This document shows positions 53,156-62,651 of a stretch of DNA of 64,000 nt, piece by piece. The translations under genes were made by a program, and so were the position numbers. Position 1 is the first letter of the stretch. The number at the start of each line of letters is the position of its first letter. The stretch comes from an uncultured Bacteroidales bacterium (GTDB lineage Bacteria; Bacteroidota; Bacteroidia; Bacteroidales; F082), in assembly GCA_900315175.1 (NCBI GenBank), contig OMYA01000006.1, positions 81,599 through 145,598 on the forward strand. Direction: 5' to 3'. The notes beneath the pieces were generated by a model. The model was not told the DNA's origin. It saw only the letters and a list, made by a program, of their open reading frames with translations, and made no database searches.

Positions 53156-55134
53156 ATTCCAAGTTCAATTAAAACTGTTTTCGTATCTACTTTTTCGCCT
53201 TCTTTAACATTGATTTTCAGCACCTTGGCATCGCCTTTCGCCACGATGTTGTTTTCCATCTTCATTGCCTCCACGATGCAGAGTATGGTGCCATAATGCA
53301 CCTCGTCGCCTTCTTTCACGTTGATTTTCATCACGTTACCTGGCATTGGCGAGAAGAATTTCATGTCGTCGCCAGCCACGTCGGTATGCGAATAGTCTTT
53401 CATGTCGTTGAGCTGGTCGTCGCGACGGCAGATGAAATCCAAGCCGCGCAGATGCACGCAGTAGTCGTGATGCGGGGTCTGCGACACAAAGACAGGCTCG
53501 GTGCGGCCGTTGATAATAACCTTCTGCACGTCGCCATTCTGCGAAAGCATTACAGAATAAGGCTTTTCGTTGATGACGCACTCGAGGTCCTTACCCGAGA
53601 GATGGTTTATCTGCACCTTCATCGACTGCCCTTCCACGGTTACGTTCAGCGACATCTGAAAACGCCAGTAACCTATTGAGTTCCAGACATCTGCAGTATT
53701 CTGACGGTTGTTGAAGTCATGAAAGAGGAACAATGCTGCCACATCTTCTTTTTTGATGTTTTCGCGTGTCTGACGCATGGTTTCGACGAGCTCATCCTGA
53801 TGCTTCCCGCAATATGAAGTGTCGATTTTATTATTTGTAAAATCTTGATTATCAATGATACTTTGCAGATAAGGGATATTTGTCTTGTCTGTCTGTACGA
53901 TATATTCCTTCAACGCTCTGCGTGTTATCTCGATGGCCTCTTCGCGGGTCTTGCCGAAGCATATCAATTTGGCGATCATCGGGTCGTAGCTGTCGCTGAT
54001 GGTGCATGGACCGTCGATGCTGCTGTCGATACGCACGCCGCGCATCTGAGGCTCGTGATAGAGCGTGACCTCGCCGGCAGCCGGGAGGAAGTTGTTTTCC
54101 GCATCCTCAGCGTACACACGGCATTCGATGGCATGGCCCTTGTCTTGTATCATATCCTGTGTCCACCCCATCTCCTTGCCACGGGCTATGCGAATCTGTT
54201 CCTCTACGATGTCGATGCCTGTGCGTTGCTCTGTGACCGGATGCTCCACCTGGATGCGGGTGTTCATCTCAAGGAAATAGAAATTGAGGTCGTTGTCGAC
54301 GAGAAACTCTACGGTGCCTGCATTTTTATAACCCACTGCTTTACAGAGGTTTACGGCAGTCTCGCATATTGCCTGACGTTTCTCGGGAGTGAGTGTCGGC
54401 GACGGCGATTCTTCTATTATTTTCTGGTAACGACGCTGCACCGAGCATTCGCGTTCATAGAGATGAATCACGTGACCGTAGTGGTCGGCGAGCACCTGCA
54501 CCTCGATATGGCGTGGGTTTTCCACATATTTCTCGACGTATACCTCGCCGTCGCCGAAGTATTTCTGTGCCTCGCGTGACGCTTTCTCGAGCTCGTCACG
54601 CAGGTCAGCTTTACTTCTTACGATGTGCATGCCTTTTCCGCCGCCGCCTGCCGCTGCTTTTATGAGCACAGGATACGGGAGAGTGTCGGCCTGACGCATG
54701 ATGTCGTCCATAGTGCCGGTAACGCCTGTCGTCACAGGTATTCCGTGAGACTTCGCGAACTCGCGTGCGGCTATCTTGTTACCCATGAGACGCATGGTGT
54801 CGGCATCGGGACCGATGAAGATGATATTATTGTTAGCGCAAGCCTCGGCGAGTTCAGGGCTTTCCGACAAAAATCCGTAGCCGGGATGTATTGCGTCGGC
54901 TCCTGTGTCAAGGGCTGCGTCGACAATCTTCTGAATATTGAGATAAGTATCTTTGAGTGTGCCGTTTCCAAGCGGTCGTGCCTCGTCAGCCATACGGCGG
55001 TGCAACGCGTCGGCGTCGTTGTCGGCATAGATGGCTACCGAGTTGACACTCAGCTTCTTAAGCGTACGCATCACCCTCACGGCAATCTCGCCGCGGCCAG
55101 CTATAAGCACTTTATGTATCTTTCTTGATGGCAT
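53152..55134 (-). CDS. Acyl-CoA carboxylase biotin carboxylase/BCCP subunit
   Basis: This 660-residue subunit uses ATP and bicarbonate to carboxylate biotin. The biotin carboxylase part (about 1-450) has GRGEIAVRVMRT, the ATP-grasp loop AAAGGGGKGMH and the EMNTRIQVEHPVTE block. The C-terminal BCCP domain has IVEAMKMEN, with the biotinyl Lys of the MKM motif. A linker domain joins the two. Size and arrangement fit methylcrotonyl-, propionyl- or geranyl-CoA carboxylase alpha chains. The carboxyltransferase at 60993-62600 is of methylcrotonyl-CoA carboxylase type, so this is its likely partner 6 kb away. The promoter is a perfect TTTG-N19-TAACTTTG. Confidence 0.93.
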   Translation of the reverse strand: MPSRKIHKVLIAGRGEIAVRVMRTLKKLSVNSVAIYADNDADALHRRMADEARPLGNGTLKDTYLNIQKIVDAALDTGADAIHPGYGFLSESPELAEACANNNIIFIGPDADTMRLMGNKIAAREFAKSHGIPVTTGVTGTMDDIMRQADTLPYPVLIKAAAGGGGKGMHIVRSKADLRDELEKASREAQKYFGDGEVYVEKYVENPRHIEVQVLADHYGHVIHLYERECSVQRRYQKIIEESPSPTLTPEKRQAICETAVNLCKAVGYKNAGTVEFLVDNDLNFYFLEMNTRIQVEHPVTEQRTGIDIVEEQIRIARGKEMGWTQDMIQDKGHAIECRVYAEDAENNFLPAAGEVTLYHEPQMRGVRIDSSIDGPCTISDSYDPMIAKLICFGKTREEAIEITRRALKEYIVQTDKTNIPYLQSIIDNQDFTNNKIDTSYCGKHQDELVETMRQTRENIKKEDVAALFLFHDFNNRQNTADVWNSIGYWRFQMSLNVTVEGQSMKVQINHLSGKDLECVINEKPYSVMLSQNGDVQKVIINGRTEPVFVSQTPHHDYCVHLRGLDFICRRDDQLNDMKDYSHTDVAGDDMKFFSPMPGNVMKINVKEGDEVHYGTILCIVEAMKMENNIVAKGDAKVLKINVKEGEKVDTKTVLIELGI

Positions 55135-55150
55135 AGTGTATAATTCGTTG

Positions 55151-55181
55151 CAAAGTTACGATATTTTATCATATCTGCAAA
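55151..55181 (-). promoter_or_regulatory. Predicted promoter of the biotin carboxylase/ACAD operon
   Basis: On the minus strand TTTG (55178-55181) is followed by exactly 19 nt and then TAACTTTG (55151-55158), a perfect match to TTTG-N19-TAnnTTTG. This is one of the two best promoters in the window. Confidence 0.7.
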
Positions 55182-55199
55182 CGAATTACGAATTAATAT

Positions 55200-56435
55200 T
55201 TATCGCATGATGCAATCAGCTTTGTGCTGTTTTTTCTTTTTCAGCAATCTGTCGAAAATGGCTGCTCCGATGATGATGCCACCCGCTATGGCGATGGTGG
55301 CTCTTAGAGCGCCGGTGCCCGCTTCAAAAGCAAGTCGCAAGCGACTGGTCAGCATATAATAAAGTGTCCAGAAGAGACTGCCTCCTGGCACAAGCGGTAT
55401 GATGCCGCAGATAATGAAGATGGTGACGGGACAACGTCGGATCACGGCGAAAACATGGCTCATCACAGCTATGATAAGGCTTGCGACCAGGATGGAATCT
55501 GTGAATATATACGCCATCCAGCCAATCATTCCGACGAATCCGCAGGCGATGTAATAGCGTCGAGGTGCTCCGAAAAGTGCCGAAAACCCTAACGTTCCCA
55601 CAAACGCAGCTATCAGCTGGATATACCAAACGGAGGTTTTCATGTCGTAGACAGGCATCCCTATAGCCTCGATATCGCCGAAGACCAAATCATCAAGATA
55701 AAACACCGCAATCACGCCGAGGGCGATGCAGAAAAACACTATCAAAGCGTCGAGCAGGCGTGTGAAGCCGGCGATGTAGTCCTCGTTGGCAAGATCGCGG
55801 ATGCCATTGGTGAAAGGCACTCCGGGCACCAAAGCGATGATATTTCCTATGATGATATTCGGGAGGTTGAGATGTATGCCGAAGCCGCCGAAGATACGAT
55901 ATGCCACGATGCACAGCAACGCACCGAAGAACCCGCAGATGAAGCTGTTGAAGAACCGTGAGATATGTCTCCCGGCGAAGGTGATGAAGGCACCGAGCAG
56001 CAGTCCCGTAAACAGCGACGCGAACACGTCAATAATGCTGCAGCCGAATATTATGCTGAAACCCATAATGCCCATGGTGATGCAAGGAAGCATCTCCCAC
56101 CACGGCTTGGGCTTGTCATTTCGGATATCATCCAGACGTTTTTCGAGCTCGTCGAGGGTGCATCCGCCTTTTGTCACATCGCGGCTGATCTGGTTCACCT
56201 CCACTATCTTGCTCAGCTGCATCCCTCTGATTGGGATGAACTTGGCGTCAGCGTAGCCGTCGCCGGTAGCGATGATGCCGTTGCTGAGCACAAAAAAGCC
56301 CGGATCCTCAACGCCATAAGCCGCTGAGATGCGCTCCATGGTGTCTTCAACACGTGTGATTTCCGCGCCGTTTTCAAGCAGGATATGCCCCGCTTTGGTG
56401 GCAAGCCGCAGCGCCCGATCTTTATCGTTATCCAT
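55200..56435 (-). CDS. Threonine/serine exporter, ThrE family
   Basis: This inner-membrane protein of 411 residues fuses the two ThrE halves. The cytoplasmic N-terminal region contains AGHILLENGAEITRVEDTM (residues about 12-30). A first set of helices follows (about 130-260), then the ThrE_2 part with further helices to the C-terminus, about ten helices in all. ThrE proteins export threonine and serine. The start MDNDKDRAL at 56435 follows a TACTTTTG box (56463-56470) and excludes a 10-codon-longer start. It ends next to the carboxylase promoter but is a separate transcript. Confidence 0.9.
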   Translation of the reverse strand: MDNDKDRALRLATKAGHILLENGAEITRVEDTMERISAAYGVEDPGFFVLSNGIIATGDGYADAKFIPIRGMQLSKIVEVNQISRDVTKGGCTLDELEKRLDDIRNDKPKPWWEMLPCITMGIMGFSIIFGCSIIDVFASLFTGLLLGAFITFAGRHISRFFNSFICGFFGALLCIVAYRIFGGFGIHLNLPNIIIGNIIALVPGVPFTNGIRDLANEDYIAGFTRLLDALIVFFCIALGVIAVFYLDDLVFGDIEAIGMPVYDMKTSVWYIQLIAAFVGTLGFSALFGAPRRYYIACGFVGMIGWMAYIFTDSILVASLIIAVMSHVFAVIRRCPVTIFIICGIIPLVPGGSLFWTLYYMLTSRLRLAFEAGTGALRATIAIAGGIIIGAAIFDRLLKKKKQHKADCIMR

Positions 56436-56462
56436 AAATCTGGAGTTTATTAATATTTTTTG

Positions 56463-56470
56463 CAAAAGTA
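56463..56470 (-). promoter_or_regulatory. Predicted -7 box for the ThrE gene
   Basis: TACTTTTG on the minus strand fits TAnnTTTG, 27 bp before ATG 56435, back-to-back with the plus-strand box at 56483-56490. Confidence 0.5.
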
Positions 56471-56482
56471 ATGATTTTTTTA

Positions 56483-56490
56483 TAATTTTG
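56483..56490 (+). promoter_or_regulatory. Predicted -7 box for the HdeD-like gene
   Basis: TAATTTTG fits TAnnTTTG and lies 42 bp before ATG 56533. Confidence 0.5.
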
Positions 56491-56532
56491 TGACTTCAAA
56501 TTCAATTAAAGTCAAACTAAAAAAGTTACACT

Positions 56533-57072
56533 ATGAAAAAAACTAAACTTTGGCTCGCCATTACCGGCGCCCTTTTGGTGCTTCTTGGTGTTTTATGCAT
56601 CATCAAACCAATTTCAATACTTATGGCTGTTGCATGGTTGGTAGGTCTTATCACACTATGCTCAGGTATCTCAAAATTCATTTTCGCCTTGCAGACAAGA
56701 TACATGTTGCCTAACACTGGCGGCAGACTCCTCTCAGCATTGATTCAGGTGATGATCGGCGTGTTATTCCTCTGCAACAGTTTCTTTGCCATCGATGTTT
56801 TGGCAATCGTCTTCGCGATGTGGATTCTTATGGAGAGCATACTCCTCACCGTACAGAGCTTTGACTATAAAAAAGCCGGTTACAGCGGCTGGTGGCTCAT
56901 GTTGATCTTTGGCATTGCAGGCATAGTGCTCGGCATCTTCGGCCTCCGCGCACCTATCATCACTGCAGGCTCATTGTCAGTGGTTATCGGCATCGCCATC
57001 ATCGACATCGGCATCGCTCATTTCTTCGGATTTGCCGGTATCAAGAAATTCGAGAAAGATGTTGAAAACTAA
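56533..57072 (+). CDS. HdeD/DUF308 family membrane protein
   Basis: This 179-residue protein has six membrane helices in three pairs, as in HdeD (DUF308) proteins. HdeD of enterobacteria is linked to acid resistance, but the biochemical role is not known. Motifs include a Gly/Ile-rich helix ITGALLVLLGVLCIIKP near the N-terminus and IFGIAGIVLGIFGLRAP in the fifth helix. It is a single gene with its own promoter and a strong terminator. Confidence 0.85.
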   Translation: MKKTKLWLAITGALLVLLGVLCIIKPISILMAVAWLVGLITLCSGISKFIFALQTRYMLPNTGGRLLSALIQVMIGVLFLCNSFFAIDVLAIVFAMWILMESILLTVQSFDYKKAGYSGWWLMLIFGIAGIVLGIFGLRAPIITAGSLSVVIGIAIIDIGIAHFFGFAGIKKFEKDVEN

Positions 57073-57092
57073 AAATAAACTGATTTAGAAAA

Positions 57093-57128
57093 AAAAATCC
57101 GCAGCCCATTTTTGAGTTGCGGATTTTT
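57093..57128. terminator. Bidirectional terminator
   Basis: AAAAATCCGCA and TGCGGATTTTT form an 11-bp stem, extended inward by a few pairs around a T-rich loop. It lies between the HdeD-like gene and the convergent secreted-protein gene and serves both. Confidence 0.8.
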
Positions 57129-57129
57129 A

Positions 57130-58278
57130 TTATTCCATTTTAGTTGAAAAAACCTTCGTGACTTCCTTCCCGCGTTTTGCGATATAGAACCCAGATGGCA
57201 AATCATTGATATTCAGATTATTATCATCTATACAAGCGGTTTTAACAAGTTCGCCAAAGAAATTGTAAATATAAACGACCGAGCCGTCGTCTGCCTTTAT
57301 CTCCTCAACGGCAAGAGGGCTTGGGCGGACCCAGACGTCATAAAAAGCGCAGTCATCCAACGAATATAACTGCACTCCATCCTTAAAAATTATACCACGG
57401 CCCAAATGATCCCAGCCGACGTAATAAAGACTCTGCTCGAAATATTGGCAAGCAGTAAAGGCGGCATCTCCCCCAAACGGATGAAGATAGATACAATCGG
57501 CATTTCTCCACACCAGACAATTGATAAAACCCAGGAAGCCTGCCGTATACACATCATTATCAGCCACTATTATGGCGTCCACATCACTACAGGAGCCGCC
57601 ATAATTCTGCAATTCATAAAGCTCTTCTCCAGATTTGTAAACCGATGTGGTGCATTCATCCAACAAATAATAAATATCTCCATCATGATAAGTGATGCCA
57701 GAGACTTTGCTGTTGGGATACATCGCGTAAAGGTCGCCATTAACCCAGACGCATCCGTAAGTCAGGCCTTCCTCGTAGTAGCCGCAGGCATATACCACGC
57801 CATCGACGACATCAATACCCAGGACCTCACTCGAATGTTTATCGGCACAATAGGTGTAAAGCGGGGTGGTTTCGCCATTTTTCCACACTGCGGCAACCGA
57901 CTCATAAATATCGTTCATATAGCCGGCAGAATATATGTCATCACCGTCAAAAGAGATGTCATTGATGCAGGTCCCAATCACATTATCCAGCAAAATCTCA
58001 TCGTTTTTCATCACATAACCGCAGCCCTCGGAGATGGAGTTCTGAGGAAACGCGTTAGCCGACCAATAGACATCACCGCTCAGCGTATCAATAGCGATTG
58101 CAGATGAATAAAAATCTTTCCCAAGCTGTTTCTGGCTGTAGAACGCCACACCGTTTCTGAACACCGCAGCCACTTGGGGCCCGTCGTCAACAGTGAAATA
58201 CCCGGCGGTGTAGATGTCTTGGGACTTTGCAGCAATGCATGCCGATATTGCCAATATGGCAAATAGCAAGTTTTTCAT
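57130..58278 (-). CDS. Secreted beta-propeller-like protein with T9SS-type sorting domain
   Basis: This 382-residue protein has a signal peptide ending near AAKSQ (residue 20). Six or seven repeats of the type DIYTAGYFTVDDG, DIYSAGYMNDIYE and VYTAGFLGFINC follow, each with a GxxxAAVWKNG-like turn, suggesting a WD/YncE-like propeller. The C-terminal 75 residues (VVYIYNFFGELVKT, LPSGFYIAKRGKEVTKVF) match a T9SS type A signal, so it should be exported by T9SS and attached to the surface or released. No catalytic motif is seen. The promoter box TATCTTTG is at 58297-58304. Confidence 0.72.
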   Translation of the reverse strand: MKNLLFAILAISACIAAKSQDIYTAGYFTVDDGPQVAAVFRNGVAFYSQKQLGKDFYSSAIAIDTLSGDVYWSANAFPQNSISEGCGYVMKNDEILLDNVIGTCINDISFDGDDIYSAGYMNDIYESVAAVWKNGETTPLYTYCADKHSSEVLGIDVVDGVVYACGYYEEGLTYGCVWVNGDLYAMYPNSKVSGITYHDGDIYYLLDECTTSVYKSGEELYELQNYGGSCSDVDAIIVADNDVYTAGFLGFINCLVWRNADCIYLHPFGGDAAFTACQYFEQSLYYVGWDHLGRGIIFKDGVQLYSLDDCAFYDVWVRPSPLAVEEIKADDGSVVYIYNFFGELVKTACIDDNNLNINDLPSGFYIAKRGKEVTKVFSTKME

Positions 58279-58296
58279 TTAAAAGTAATTTTGTGG

Positions 58297-58304
58297 CAAA
58301 GATA
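58297..58304 (-). promoter_or_regulatory. Predicted -7 box for the T9SS-sorted propeller-like gene
   Basis: TATCTTTG on the minus strand fits TAnnTTTG, 18 bp before the ATG at 58278. Confidence 0.5.
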
Positions 58305-58345
58305 TGGATTTTTGCCGAATTGATAAGTTTTTTTTGAAAAAGAGG

Positions 58346-58375
58346 TTGACAATTCAAAAATTATATATACCTTTG
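58346..58375 (+). promoter_or_regulatory. Predicted promoter of the hicAB operon
   Basis: TTG (58346-58348) is followed by 19 nt and then TACCTTTG (58368-58375), matching TTG-N19-TAnnTTTG. HicB-type antitoxins usually repress such a promoter; no clear operator palindrome was found. Confidence 0.65.
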
Positions 58376-58400
58376 CAACTGAGAAATAGTTGCTATTAAG

Positions 58401-58658
58401 ATGAGTAAGAAAGAGAAGTTGGTTCAAAGATTGTTAATGCTGCCGAAAGATTTTACATTTGCAGAACTGGAGTCGCTGCTAATTCAGTTGGGATTTGAGA
58501 TTGACAATAAAGGGAAAACATCGAGATCGAGAATAAGGTTTTATAATCGAGAAAAGCAGTTGCAATATTTGGCTCACAAGCCTCATCCGACTTCAATTAT
58601 AAAACCTAATGCATTGAAAGACATCGTAATATACCTACAAAATAATAACCTAATCTAA
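58401..58658 (+). CDS. hicA: HicA-family mRNA interferase toxin
   Basis: This 85-residue protein resembles HicA toxins, small double-stranded-RNA-binding-like folds that cleave mRNA. The C-terminal block HKPHPTSIIKPNALKDIV is typical of the family. The canonical G-S-H motif that holds the catalytic His in E. coli HicA is replaced by GKTSRSRIRF, seen in a subgroup of Bacteroidota HicA proteins, so the active site may use another His, perhaps in HKPH. The antitoxin gene begins one base after the stop. Confidence 0.85.
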   Translation: MSKKEKLVQRLLMLPKDFTFAELESLLIQLGFEIDNKGKTSRSRIRFYNREKQLQYLAHKPHPTSIIKPNALKDIVIYLQNNNLI

Positions 58659-58659
58659 G

Positions 58660-58995
58660 ATGGAAACATTAAAATACAAAGGATTTATCGGAAGCATCGA
58701 AGCTGAGCTTGAGGAAAACACCCTTTACGGAAAAGTTCTTGGGCTTGAAAAAGGTGTTTTGATAACCTATGAGGGACAGACATTGTCAGAACTTAAAACT
58801 GATTTTGTTAATGCTGTCGATGATTACATCGAGCATTGCAAAGCAAACGGAATTGAACTTCACAAATCATACAGTGGAAGTTTCAATGTGAGAATTCCCG
58901 TTGAACTGCACGCTAAAGTAGCAGCAATGGCACAGGCTGAAGGTATTTCGCTTAACGCTTTTGTGAAAGAAAGCTTGATGAGAGCCGTGATGTAG
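58660..58995 (+). CDS. hicB: HicB-family antitoxin
   Basis: This 111-residue protein has a partial RNase H-like N-terminal domain (GFIGSIEAELEEN, VLGLEKGVLITYEG) that binds and neutralises HicA. The C-terminal ribbon-helix-helix segment (SGSFNVRIPVELHAKVAAM, SLNAFVKESLMRAV) would bind DNA and repress the operon. Gene order toxin-then-antitoxin is usual for HicAB. The pair lies in a gap between conserved metabolic operons, as mobile toxin-antitoxin pairs often do. Confidence 0.9.
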   Translation: METLKYKGFIGSIEAELEENTLYGKVLGLEKGVLITYEGQTLSELKTDFVNAVDDYIEHCKANGIELHKSYSGSFNVRIPVELHAKVAAMAQAEGISLNAFVKESLMRAVM

Positions 58996-58999
58996 TTTT

Positions 59000-59470
59000 C
59001 TATATCTCCCCTAACCTTTTCTCATCCAGCCTGTATATCGTCCAGTCTTCCATCGGCTTGGCACCCAATGACTTATAAAAGTCGATTGAAGGCTGGTTCC
59101 AGTCGAGGCATACCCACTCCATGCGGCCGCAGTGGCGCTCCTTGGCAAGATGAGCGAGATGCAATAACAATGCCTTGCCGTAGCCTAAACCGCGTTTCTC
59201 AGGGATGACAAAGAGGTCTTCGAGATACAAGCCTTTGCGACCGACAAAGGTGCTGAAGTTATGGAAAAACAAGGCAAAACCGACAGGAACACCGTCTTCA
59301 CAGCCGAATACGACCTCGGCATCGTGCTTCACGAACAACGAGTCGTAAATGGTGGCTTCAGTGGCTTCGACTTCGTCTATCATCTTTTCATAAACCGCGA
59401 GCTTCTTGATGAATTCCAACACCAGTCCCGCTTCGTTTTCTGTTGCTGGTCTTATTTCAAATTTAGGCAT
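59000..59470 (-). CDS. GNAT N-acetyltransferase (diamine acetyltransferase-like)
   Basis: This 156-residue cytoplasmic enzyme uses acetyl-CoA. The CoA-binding motif A is RGLGYGKALLLH near residue 113, preceded by YLEDLFVIPEKRG, and the C-terminal part reads CLDWNQPSIDFYKSLGAKP. This pattern resembles spermidine/spermine or diamine acetyltransferases and thialysine acetyltransferases. The substrate is unproven. It is 21 bp after the SGNH hydrolase gene and ends 4 bp from hicB, convergent with it. Confidence 0.85.
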   Translation of the reverse strand: MPKFEIRPATENEAGLVLEFIKKLAVYEKMIDEVEATEATIYDSLFVKHDAEVVFGCEDGVPVGFALFFHNFSTFVGRKGLYLEDLFVIPEKRGLGYGKALLLHLAHLAKERHCGRMEWVCLDWNQPSIDFYKSLGAKPMEDWTIYRLDEKRLGEI

Positions 59471-59491
59471 TTTTATATTGTTTGTTGTAAA

Positions 59492-60178
59492 TTATTTATC
59501 AGATAACGACCGAACCGCCTTCATCACGAGCGACTCCATTGTAAGATAGGTGTTAGGATTCGGATGACATCCATCGTCGCTGAGATTCTTAGGCAGACCG
59601 AGATTTTTGTCAGCAAGGGCAGTATGATAATCAACATAAACGATGCCGTTGTTTTCAGCATACGTTTTCAAGCTTTTGTTGATATTGACTATGGTCTGAC
59701 CCGGATTTTCAATCTCTTGCCGCCAAGGAAAACCTGAGCATGGTGGTATTGAGCTTATTATCGGGATAATGCCGTTGGCTTTAGCAATATCACACATGGC
59801 GATGATATTTTCAACAACTTTTTCCGGCTCAACATAATAATCATTGTGCGCCACATCGTTTGTCCCTGCCATAATAACCACAGCTTTAGGATGAAGCTCC
59901 ACTACATCGGCTGTGAATCGGACAAGCATCTGCGACGAGGTCTGCCCGCTTATTCCCCTTCCGCAGAAGTTATTGTCGCTGAAGAAGTTAGGATGATAAT
60001 ACGCCCAATACTCAGTTATGGAATTGCCCATAAAGACGACCTCAGGATAATTGCCGCTCGCCTTGATTCGTTCATTGTCATCCTTGTATCTGTTGAAACC
60101 GAACCAATCTTGTGAAAAACCCCAAAACGACATTGTCATTAAAACTGTGATTAATAGTGTTTTTTTCATATTTTTCAA
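59492..60178 (-). CDS. Exported SGNH/GDSL-family hydrolase
   Basis: This 228-residue esterase or acylhydrolase has a signal peptide ending near WGFSQ. SGNH blocks are visible: FMGNSITEYW (nucleophile Ser, Block I), GRGISGQTSSQ (Gly), IMAGTNDVAHND (Asn) and DGCHPNPNTY (Asp and His at the C-terminus). The start could be ATG 60178 or ATG 60169 three codons later; both keep the signal. It is 43 bp after the enoyl-CoA hydratase gene. Possible substrates are acetylated sugars or phospholipids. Confidence 0.87.
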   Translation of the reverse strand: MKNMKKTLLITVLMTMSFWGFSQDWFGFNRYKDDNERIKASGNYPEVVFMGNSITEYWAYYHPNFFSDNNFCGRGISGQTSSQMLVRFTADVVELHPKAVVIMAGTNDVAHNDYYVEPEKVVENIIAMCDIAKANGIIPIISSIPPCSGFPWRQEIENPGQTIVNINKSLKTYAENNGIVYVDYHTALADKNLGLPKNLSDDGCHPNPNTYLTMESLVMKAVRSLSDK

Positions 60179-60221
60179 ATTTACAGCCCGTTTTAGCCAT
60201 TAGCTATTAGGTTTTGATGGT

Positions 60222-60989
60222 TTATTTTTCAATGAATTTTTTCATTCTCTCCTGAGCATCTTTTCCCATCCTTTCGTTTGCGATGAGCGATGATGTCATC
60301 TCGAAAACCGTGCTGTATGGGTCGTCATGGCCGCAGACTGAGCGGATGAGCTGTTTGCAGTCGCGTATTGCCGATGGCGACGCCGCGAGATAGTTCTCTG
60401 TATAGAAATCCAAGCGTTTGTTGAGCTCCTCCATCGTGCCAACATAGTTCACGAGGTTGAATCTCAAAGCTTCCTGAGCTGTGAACTTACGTCCGCTCAG
60501 CATGGTGTCGCGAGCCATCGCCTCGCCGCATTTTGCAATGATGAAAGGCGATATCGTTGCCGGTGTGATGCCGAGTTTCACCTCGCTGAAGGCGAAGACG
60601 GTGTCGTTTTCAGCCAACACCACGTCGCAAGCTGCTATGATGCCGTTGCCGCCTCCTATAACGTGACCGTGCACCAGGGCGATAATCGGAGTGTTGCAGA
60701 AATAGATGGTCTGAAACAGCTTCGAAAGCCTTCTCGCATCCTCGAGATTCTGGATATATCCGTTGTTGGCGATGTCTTTCATGTAGTTGAGGTCGGCGCC
60801 GGCACAGAAACTCTTGCCATTGCCGCAAATCTCGATGACATGGATGTCGTCGCGAGCATCGAGCCAGTCGACGGCTTCAGTGAGTTCCTTTATCATCGTG
60901 ACATTCAACGCATTACGAACCTCGGGACGGTTCAGCGCGATGCGAGCGACGTTTTTCTCGATTCCTATCTGAAGTGTTGTGAATTCCAT
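60222..60989 (-). CDS. Enoyl-CoA hydratase/isomerase family (methylglutaconyl-CoA hydratase-like)
   Basis: This 255-residue crotonase-fold enzyme adds water to a 2-enoyl-CoA. Motifs include NGKSFCAGADLNYMKD near residue 58, VHGHVIGGGNGIIAACD near residue 108 (oxyanion hole), and FAFSEVKLGITPATISPFI near 131. The ISPF pattern and its position 3 bp after the methylcrotonyl-CoA carboxylase beta gene suggest methylglutaconyl-CoA hydratase of the leucine pathway. HMG-CoA lyase, the next enzyme, is not in the window. Confidence 0.85.
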   Translation of the reverse strand: MEFTTLQIGIEKNVARIALNRPEVRNALNVTMIKELTEAVDWLDARDDIHVIEICGNGKSFCAGADLNYMKDIANNGYIQNLEDARRLSKLFQTIYFCNTPIIALVHGHVIGGGNGIIAACDVVLAENDTVFAFSEVKLGITPATISPFIIAKCGEAMARDTMLSGRKFTAQEALRFNLVNYVGTMEELNKRLDFYTENYLAASPSAIRDCKQLIRSVCGHDDPYSTVFEMTSSLIANERMGKDAQERMKKFIEK

Positions 60990-60992
60990 AGC

Positions 60993-62600
<1,608 letters not shown>

Positions 62601-62617
62601 TTTGATATAATTTTTGG

Positions 62618-62625
62618 CAAAGATA
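62618..62625 (-). promoter_or_regulatory. Predicted -7 box for the MCC beta operon
   Basis: TATCTTTG on the minus strand fits TAnnTTTG, 17 bp before the GTG at 62600. Confidence 0.5.
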
Positions 62626-62651
62626 CAAAAAAGTTTGGAGTGTGGAGTTTT

